DNA from: Chloroflexota bacterium
GTDB lineage: Bacteria > Chloroflexota > Anaerolineae > Anaerolineales > Villigracilaceae
NCBI GenBank assembly: GCA_016213105.1
Contig: JACRBN010000005.1
Location: 248,001-312,000 of the forward strand
Direction: 5' to 3'
Length of the DNA: 64,000 nt
Shown piece by piece: positions 59,402 to 64,000 of the stretch (the first letter of the stretch is position 1; each line of letters starts with the position of its first letter). The position numbers were made by a program, and so were the translations under genes. A model generated the notes under the pieces. The model worked only from the letters and a program-made list of their open reading frames with translations. It was not told the DNA's origin and searched no databases.

Positions 59402-60358
59402 ATGGCGTTACTGACGGCAATCTTTCTTTCCTTTGCCTCCGCGTTTCTGATGATCCTGTTCATCAACTGGCTCGACCGCTACGAGAAGGAGCCGATCCTG
59501 CTCATGATCGCGGCCTTCCTGTGGGGGGTGGTCATTGCGGCGGGCGGCGCGTACATTATCAATACCGTGCTGGGTATTGGCGTGTACGTCTTCACAGGCG
59601 ATGAAGCCATGGCCGATGTGGCCACGGTCTCCCTGATTGCGCCCTTTGTGGAGGAATTCCTGAAGGGCCTGGCGGTGCTGATCGTCTTCTTCCTCTTCCG
59701 CAGGGAGTTCGACTCGGTCCTGGACGGCATCATCTACGCCGCCATGGTGGCGCTGGGTTTTGCCGCCACCGAGAACGCCATCTACATCATCCGCGGCTAC
59801 GACGCGAACGGCTGGGCAGGCCTGCTCGAACTGGCCTGGATCCGCCTGGTGGTGGTGGCCTGGCAGCATCCCTTCTACACCGCCTTCACGGGCATCGGCC
59901 TGGCGGTTGCGCGCCTGAACCGCAGCATCCTGGTCAAGCTGATCGCCATTCCCACGGGATTTTCCCTGGCCGTCTTCGCGCATTTCCTGCACAACAGCAT
60001 GGCCATCTTCCTGCCCGACATCCTCGGCCGCCTGACCGACTGGCTGGGCTGGTTTACGATGGGCGCTTTCATCCTGTGGATGATCTTCCACGAGCGCAAC
60101 CTGGTAAAGAAACACCTGGCCGAGGAAGTGACCTCGGGCCTGCTCACGCCCAGTCAGTATCAGTCCGCCCTTTCGCCGTTCACCATGTCCTTCGCCATCC
60201 TGAGCGGCCTTGCCACTCATCGGTTCTATCAAACCTGCGGCGAACTGGCGCACAAGAAGGAGCAATTCTCCAAGCTCGGCGATGAATCGGGCAACGCGGC
60301 CATCATCGCCTCCCTGCGCGCGCAACTGTCCAACCTGCGGCCGCAGGTGAGAGGATAA
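59402..60358 (+). CDS. PrsW-family intramembrane metalloprotease
   Basis: A 318-residue protein of the PrsW/RseP-unrelated intramembrane protease family, which cuts membrane-bound regulators. About eight hydrophobic segments are present. The conserved motifs are VEEFLKGLAVL (Glu-Glu), GFAATENAIYI (Glu-Asn), WQHPFYTAFTGIG (His) and AHFLHNSMAIF (His-Asn). The C-terminal 60 residues are cytosolic. The ATG at 59402 follows AAGAGGAG; the upstream in-frame extension overlaps a terminator. The substrate is unknown. Confidence 0.9.
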   Translation: MALLTAIFLSFASAFLMILFINWLDRYEKEPILLMIAAFLWGVVIAAGGAYIINTVLGIGVYVFTGDEAMADVATVSLIAPFVEEFLKGLAVLIVFFLFRREFDSVLDGIIYAAMVALGFAATENAIYIIRGYDANGWAGLLELAWIRLVVVAWQHPFYTAFTGIGLAVARLNRSILVKLIAIPTGFSLAVFAHFLHNSMAIFLPDILGRLTDWLGWFTMGAFILWMIFHERNLVKKHLAEEVTSGLLTPSQYQSALSPFTMSFAILSGLATHRFYQTCGELAHKKEQFSKLGDESGNAAIIASLRAQLSNLRPQVRG

Positions 60359-60364
60359 CATTCT

Positions 60365-60399
60365 CAGACCCTAAAGGTTTTCGAAACCTTTAGGGTCTG
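60365..60399. terminator. Long hairpin after the PrsW gene
   Basis: CAGACCCTAAAGGTTT / GAAACCTTTAGGGTCTG nearly perfect stem with a 2-base loop, seven bases past the stop. The following T-run is short (TTC), so termination may be partial. Confidence 0.6.
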
Positions 60400-60431
60400 T
60401 TCGTGTGATTGTGATAAAATTGCGACCGCCC

Positions 60432-60506
60432 GCCCCCGTAGCTCAGTGGACAGAGTGTCGGCCTCCGGAGCCGAAGAGCGCAGTTCGAGTCTGCGCGGGG
60501 GCGCCA
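60432..60506 (+). tRNA. tRNA-Arg (anticodon CCG)
   Basis: A 75-base cloverleaf with encoded CCA. Acceptor GCCCCCG / CGGGGGC, anticodon stem TCGGC / GCCGA with loop CTCCGGA (anticodon CCG at 60465-60467), T stem CGCAG / CTGCG with loop TTCGAGT, discriminator G and CCA at 60504-60506. It reads the CGG codon. A terminator follows directly. Confidence 0.95.
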
Positions 60507-60509
60507 GCC

Positions 60510-60534
60510 AAAACCGCCGAAAGGCGGTTTTTTG
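60510..60534 (+). terminator. Terminator after tRNA-Arg
   Basis: AAAACCGCC / GGCGGTTTT with a GAAA tetraloop and extra T, directly after the tRNA 3' end. Confidence 0.85.
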
Positions 60535-60553
60535 TTTGGGATACAATTGTCCC

Positions 60554-61648
60554 GTGACCTCCAAATTGCTGCCTATCTTGATTTTGATTGGGATGCTGTT
60601 CGCGGCGGGCTGCGGCGCAACCGAAACCCCGCCGCCCACCCCGACCGTGTACCTGGTGACCGCCACCCTGCCGCCGACTGCCACCGCGCCGCCCACCGTT
60701 GCCCCCGCCACCCCAACGCCCATTCCCACCCTGCCGCCCGTCGAGGGGACGCTCACCACGCAGCTCAACGTCCGCGCGGAACCGTCCACCAGCGCGGCCT
60801 CGCTGGGACTGCTGCCCATCTTCAGCACCGTACAGATTTTGGGCAGGGACGTGGGCGGCAACTGGTACCAGATCCTCTACGCGGCGGGGCCTGAGGGTAG
60901 AGGCTGGCTGACGGCGCAATACGTGCAGGTCGCGGACGGGACCGAGATTCCCGTGCTCGGGGGAGAACCTGGCCCCGGGTCCGCGCCGAACGGGGCGGTG
61001 ACCCAGCAGGTCAACGTGCGCAGCGGTCCAGGCACGGACTTCAATTCCCTGGGCACGCTCAACCCGCAGGACGGCGTCACGCTGACGGGCAAGAATTCCA
61101 ACGGCACCTGGCTGCAAATCGAATTTGCGAACGGCCCCGAGGGACGCGGCTGGCTGGCGGCCGCCTATGTGCAGACGAGTATCGCCGCGGTGCTGCCCAT
61201 CGTGAGCGAGGCGGGTGAGGTGGTCGGCACGGGCACGCCCACGGGCATCCCGCCGACCTCCACGCCGACCCTGATGGCGGCCTTCGACGATGGCGATTCG
61301 GCGGGCGCCCCCGCCGTGAATCTGGTGTTCTCGCCGGGCGGTTCGCGGAGCCTGCAATACACCAGCGACCTCTCATCGCCGCAGGGGGATGCCGAGGATT
61401 GGGTGGGCGTTACCTCCCACCTGCCAATAGTATCTGTAACATTGACCTGCGCGGGCAACGGCCAGGCGCGACTGGAGCTTTGGCAAAACGGCCGGGCGCT
61501 GATCGATGTTCCGTCCCTGGCCTGCGGCGCAGAGATGCTCCTGACGCTTGAATCGGGCCAGGCGTATCTGTTCAGGCTACAGGCGCTAAACGGGACGGGT
61601 AATCTGGAAGCCGTGCGTTATACCCTATTTCTCTCAATTGTGCGATAA
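60554..61648 (+). CDS. SH3-domain lipoprotein
   Basis: A 364-residue exported protein that starts with GTG (VTSKLLPILILIGMLFAAGC), with a lipobox Cys at residue 20. A Thr/Pro linker leads to two bacterial SH3 domains (TTQLNVRAEPSTSAASLGLL and TQQVNVRSGPGTDFNSLGTL, each ending in GPEGRGWL). The C-terminal 100 residues are beta-rich. The long frame starting at 60446 overlaps the tRNA and was rejected. TACAAT ends seven bases before the GTG, which could mean a leaderless mRNA. SH3b domains often bind cell-wall peptides. Confidence 0.85.
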   Translation: MTSKLLPILILIGMLFAAGCGATETPPPTPTVYLVTATLPPTATAPPTVAPATPTPIPTLPPVEGTLTTQLNVRAEPSTSAASLGLLPIFSTVQILGRDVGGNWYQILYAAGPEGRGWLTAQYVQVADGTEIPVLGGEPGPGSAPNGAVTQQVNVRSGPGTDFNSLGTLNPQDGVTLTGKNSNGTWLQIEFANGPEGRGWLAAAYVQTSIAAVLPIVSEAGEVVGTGTPTGIPPTSTPTLMAAFDDGDSAGAPAVNLVFSPGGSRSLQYTSDLSSPQGDAEDWVGVTSHLPIVSVTLTCAGNGQARLELWQNGRALIDVPSLACGAEMLLTLESGQAYLFRLQALNGTGNLEAVRYTLFLSIVR

Positions 61649-61655
61649 TCTGCTT

Positions 61656-62525
61656 ATGACCAATTTTTCCTTGTCCCCTGTTTCCGCTCCAGACGGCCAC
61701 CGCCGCCCGGAAGTATTGCGCGCCCAGTATCGATATGGGCTGTTCTATGGTGTCATGGTGGGGCTTCTTTTTGCGGCTGTTGCCTGGGGCGTCGACGCGG
61801 TCCTGCTCTATTCGGCCAATGGAGTCCAGCCCTGGCTCAAGCTGATCGTGGGGGCGCTGGTATGCGCCCCGGTGGGTGGACTGGCTGGCTGGTTGACCAT
61901 GCGTTTCGAACGCGCGCTCCTGGCCGTTCCTTTTTGGGTGATTGCGGGAGCGGTTTTTGCGGGGATGACCGTCATCCTGCCGATGCAGATCTTCCCAAGG
62001 CTCCTGGTCATGCTCGAACCTGACCTGGAGGGCCTGATTTCGTTTTTCATGGCCGAAGTCTTGATCGCCCGCTTCTGGGTGAGTTTCGTGTGGGTGGCGA
62101 TCTTCGTAACCCTGGCGGGCGTGCTGGAAATTCCCATGGGACAGCCCGCCGCATTTTCGACCTCAGTGATGGGGAAACTCGCCCCGGTGTTGTTGTGCGG
62201 TGTTCTGATGGTCATCGGCGGCATGGTGGTGGATTCGGATAACAACAAGCCCCTGCGCGCGGCCGTCATCGCCATGGATGATACCCTCCAGTTTGCGCTG
62301 GAGCACCAGGGCCAGGAGATCGATGCGAAGGTGTCGCGCGAACTGCACCTGGCTTCCCTGCGCCACATCACGGACCTGATCGGCCAGCCGCGCGAGTTGA
62401 TCATTGGCAAGTTCGACCGCTACCTCGACCAGGTTCACGTCATTATCCGCTTCGATGGGGAGATTCTGGTGGACTGCCTGACGGTATCCGACCAGCCCAT
62501 CAGTTGCGAACGGGTCGAGCCTTAA
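61656..62525 (+). CDS. Membrane protein of unknown function
   Basis: A 289-residue protein with about five to six hydrophobic segments in the first 200 residues (YGLFYGVMVGLLFAAVAWGV, VLLCGVLMVIGGMVV) and a C-terminal cytosolic or periplasmic part of about 90 residues (MDDTLQFALEHQGQEIDAKV). I do not recognise the family. The ATG at 61656 is seven bases past a GATAAT box and has no Shine-Dalgarno sequence, again suggesting a leaderless mRNA. It lies between two lipoprotein genes. Confidence 0.72.
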   Translation: MTNFSLSPVSAPDGHRRPEVLRAQYRYGLFYGVMVGLLFAAVAWGVDAVLLYSANGVQPWLKLIVGALVCAPVGGLAGWLTMRFERALLAVPFWVIAGAVFAGMTVILPMQIFPRLLVMLEPDLEGLISFFMAEVLIARFWVSFVWVAIFVTLAGVLEIPMGQPAAFSTSVMGKLAPVLLCGVLMVIGGMVVDSDNNKPLRAAVIAMDDTLQFALEHQGQEIDAKVSRELHLASLRHITDLIGQPRELIIGKFDRYLDQVHVIIRFDGEILVDCLTVSDQPISCERVEP

Positions 62526-62539
62526 CCAGGCGGGTTGAG

Positions 62540-63691
62540 ATGGGTGTGTCGTTGTTGGGAGCTCATATAACCTCTTCCTGGAGGCGATCCTGGCTGGGAT
62601 GGATCCTGATCCTCAGCTTGATCCTGTCTGGCTGCCAGGCGGATAACGCTGATTCTGCGCTGACTGCCTCGTTGAGCGAGCTGGAAGGGATGGTGGGAAT
62701 CAAGTCCCCCGAAAATGCGGATTTCAGTCCCGCCGCGGCAGACGCCGTGCTGACCGACCAGGGCCAGATACGCACGGGCGGGGATGGCCGTGCGCGTCTC
62801 GACCTCTCGAACGGCGCGGTCATCCGAGTGTCGCCCGTTTCCTTCTTCGAGTTGGTGGTTTCTGTGGATGGTCATCAGGCCCCCCAGATCAAATTGGAAG
62901 CTGGGCGAATCTTTGTCATCCTCGGCAGCGCCTCCCAGGGAATGGATGTGGAGACGCCCTCGGGCGTTGCCACGGTGCGCGGTTCCTTCATGATGGTAGA
63001 AGTCAATCCGATTGCCAGGGATGTGGGCGTCACCTGCCTCGAAGGGCATTGCGAAGCCAGCAACCCGGCTGGCAAGGCCCAGTTTACGGCGGGGGAGAAG
63101 TCCATGCTCCTGCACCGTGACCCGGCTACGGGGGAGTATTCCGCGCCGGGCGTGCAGCCGATGGAGAAAGGCGATTACGATCTCTGGCTGGCGGAAAGCC
63201 CCGAGGCGCTGGCCCTGGCCCAGCACGGACTGGCCTCCCTGTCCGAGTCTCCGGCCGCCACCTTCACGCCCACGAAACAACCCGCCTCCACTTCCAGCGA
63301 GACTCCCGCCGCCTCGCCCACCGTCGGAACGACTGTGGCGGGAGAGGGCCTGGGGCCCTGCATCAGCCTGGTCAGCCCGGCCGAGGGCGCGATTGTGGAT
63401 CATAACAATCCCGTGAATTTTCAATGGACCTCCAGGGTGGAGGCTGCCCAATACGTGCTCAAACTTTCCTATCCCGATGGAACCACGGTTTCCTTCGAGA
63501 CCACCGAGACGCAGATCGCGCGTTATTTCGATAGCCTGCTCAGCGCCGTGAATTTTAGTTGGGAAGTGGCGGCCCTGGATGCGGACGGCAACACGATGTG
63601 CATATCTCCCACGGGCACCTTCATCAAGCCCGAGCCTCAGCCGACCAGGCAAAAGGAATCCATCCTGCCCACGCCCACCCGTATCCGTTAA
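62540..63691 (+). CDS. FecR-domain lipoprotein
   Basis: A 383-residue exported protein with lipobox LILSLILSGC near residue 35. A FecR-like domain covers about residues 55-165 (TDQGQIRTGGDGRARLDLSN, VETPSGVATVRGSFMMVEV), here without sigma-factor or TonB partners, as in many envelope proteins of this phylum. A Thr/Ser/Pro linker and a fibronectin-like C-terminal domain (NFQWTSRVEAAQYVLKLSYP) follow. The start at 62540 is chosen to place the signal sequence near the N-terminus; an upstream start at 62504 overlaps the previous gene. Confidence 0.8.
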   Translation: MGVSLLGAHITSSWRRSWLGWILILSLILSGCQADNADSALTASLSELEGMVGIKSPENADFSPAAADAVLTDQGQIRTGGDGRARLDLSNGAVIRVSPVSFFELVVSVDGHQAPQIKLEAGRIFVILGSASQGMDVETPSGVATVRGSFMMVEVNPIARDVGVTCLEGHCEASNPAGKAQFTAGEKSMLLHRDPATGEYSAPGVQPMEKGDYDLWLAESPEALALAQHGLASLSESPAATFTPTKQPASTSSETPAASPTVGTTVAGEGLGPCISLVSPAEGAIVDHNNPVNFQWTSRVEAAQYVLKLSYPDGTTVSFETTETQIARYFDSLLSAVNFSWEVAALDADGNTMCISPTGTFIKPEPQPTRQKESILPTPTRIR

Positions 63692-63848
63692 GAGTTCATT
63701 TTCCCTGCGACCGGGCGCATCGTCTGTGGTTCGAAGAATGCCCTAAAATGGAACCTGTCCAGCCGTGAATGTCCACTTGGGTGTAATAAAGGGGCGATTT
63801 TGATGTATTTTTTGATTGTGTGGTATTTGTGCGTCACTTGTACAGTAC

Positions 63849-63887
63849 TTGTGTGTAATTGCACAAATTTTATTTTTATGGTAGAGT
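63849..63887 (+). promoter_or_regulatory. Rex-type operator and promoter upstream of rex
   Basis: The 18-mer TTGTGTGTAATTGCACAA (63849-63866) exactly fits TTGTG-N8-CACAA. It overlaps TTGCAC (63859-63864), which with TAGAGT (63882-63887) makes a promoter of 17-base spacing. This points to autoregulation of rex. Confidence 0.75.
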
Positions 63888-63916
63888 AAGTAAAATATCA
63901 TCTTGGTGAGGGCACA

Positions 63917-64000
63917 ATGAACGCTGAGAAAATTCCAGACATTATCGTCAGCCGGTTACCGGTGTACCTGCGGGCTTTACAGCGCATGACTGAAAGGGGG
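63917..64000 (+). CDS. rex: Redox-sensing repressor Rex (5' end only)
   Basis: Only the first 28 codons are in the window. They read MNAEKIPDIIVSRLPVYLRA then LQRMTERG, which matches the start of the Rex winged-helix domain (I-P-x-I-I/V-x-R-L-P-x-Y-L-R-x-L). Rex represses genes of fermentation and hydrogen metabolism and leaves DNA when NADH rises. A Rex-type box lies upstream. Candidate targets in this window are the hydrogenase promoters at 41658 and 44510. The gene is cut by the window edge. Confidence 0.85.
   Translation, partial: MNAEKIPDIIVSRLPVYLRALQRMTERG

Noticed and set aside
60446-60553. N-terminal extension of the SH3-domain lipoprotein
   Set aside because: It would translate tRNA-Arg and its terminator; the GTG at 60554 gives a proper signal peptide and lipobox.

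Overview
This 64 kb window is a GC-rich bacterial chromosome segment that most resembles a Chloroflexota (Anaerolineae-like) genome. That placement is an inference from gene content and style: class II B12-dependent ribonucleotide reductase with NrdR, a Rex-controlled bidirectional [NiFe] hydrogenase operon, membrane Ser/Thr kinases with beta-propeller C-termini, many Thr/Pro-linked lipoproteins, and intergenic spaces full of several families of palindromic repeats. No rRNA or marker set is present to prove it.

Layout. 1-4.8 kb: lipid and lipoprotein genes (CDP-alcohol phosphatidyltransferase, lgt), an ABC-2 exporter whose permease carries a SpoIIM-like C-terminus, and a metallo-beta-lactamase-fold enzyme. 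4.9-14.2 kb: HNH nuclease, TIGR01777 epimerase, lipoprotein, sugar transferase, two-component system, lytic transglycosylase, a membrane protein behind a promoter carrying a GAAC-N4-GTTC operator, and a clostripain-family lipoprotein. 14.5-18.5 kb: an AT-richer accessory island and the most unusual part of the window. 18.6-27.2 kb: DUF1801, nrdJ, nrdR, two alpha/beta hydrolases (one fused to an acyl-CoA ligase), a GGDEF protein and a DUF1992 protein. 27.4-35.3 kb: an FHA-FHA-ABCG transporter followed by two Ser/Thr kinases, a small unknown gene and yjbQ. 35.3-41.4 kb: a 2021-residue alpha-2-macroglobulin. 41.7-52.7 kb: a 12-gene hydrogenase locus. 52.8-63.7 kb: M29 aminopeptidase, ankyrin protein, polymer-forming membrane protein, a radical SAM/DinB/DUF2344 trio, PrsW, tRNA-Arg(CCG) and three cell-envelope genes. 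The start of rex is at the right edge.

The candidate undescribed system is at 14,639-18,508. Seven consecutive or near-consecutive small genes of unrelated folds (a TIR-like PCTIR/CAP12-type domain, a YbjN-like domain, an IF1/OB-like domain, a cold-shock domain, a helical protein, a ribosomal protein L20 paralogue and a 49-residue disordered peptide) all end in the same short tail, roughly [LM]-[AGS]-G-[DN]-x-[TM]-T-D-A-P-[PG]-P followed by a mostly basic end. Codons differ between copies, so the tail is kept as peptide and not as a recent DNA repeat. A membrane protein without the tail closes the cluster. I do not recognise this tail. Defence or decoy roles are inference, based mainly on the TIR-like member and a nearby fragment that resembles the start of a DNA methyltransferase.

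The hydrogenase locus combines a regulatory and diaphorase module usually seen with electron-bifurcating [FeFe] hydrogenases (DRTGG, CBS-HATPase, PHP, NuoE, HATPase, thioredoxin-like, NuoF) with [NiFe] HoxY/HoxH subunits and their maturation protease. Its thioredoxin-like protein and the NuoF N-terminal domain have lost most or all cluster cysteines. Rex-type boxes (TTGTG-N8-CACAA) lie at its promoter and upstream of rex, which links the locus to NADH/NAD+ sensing.
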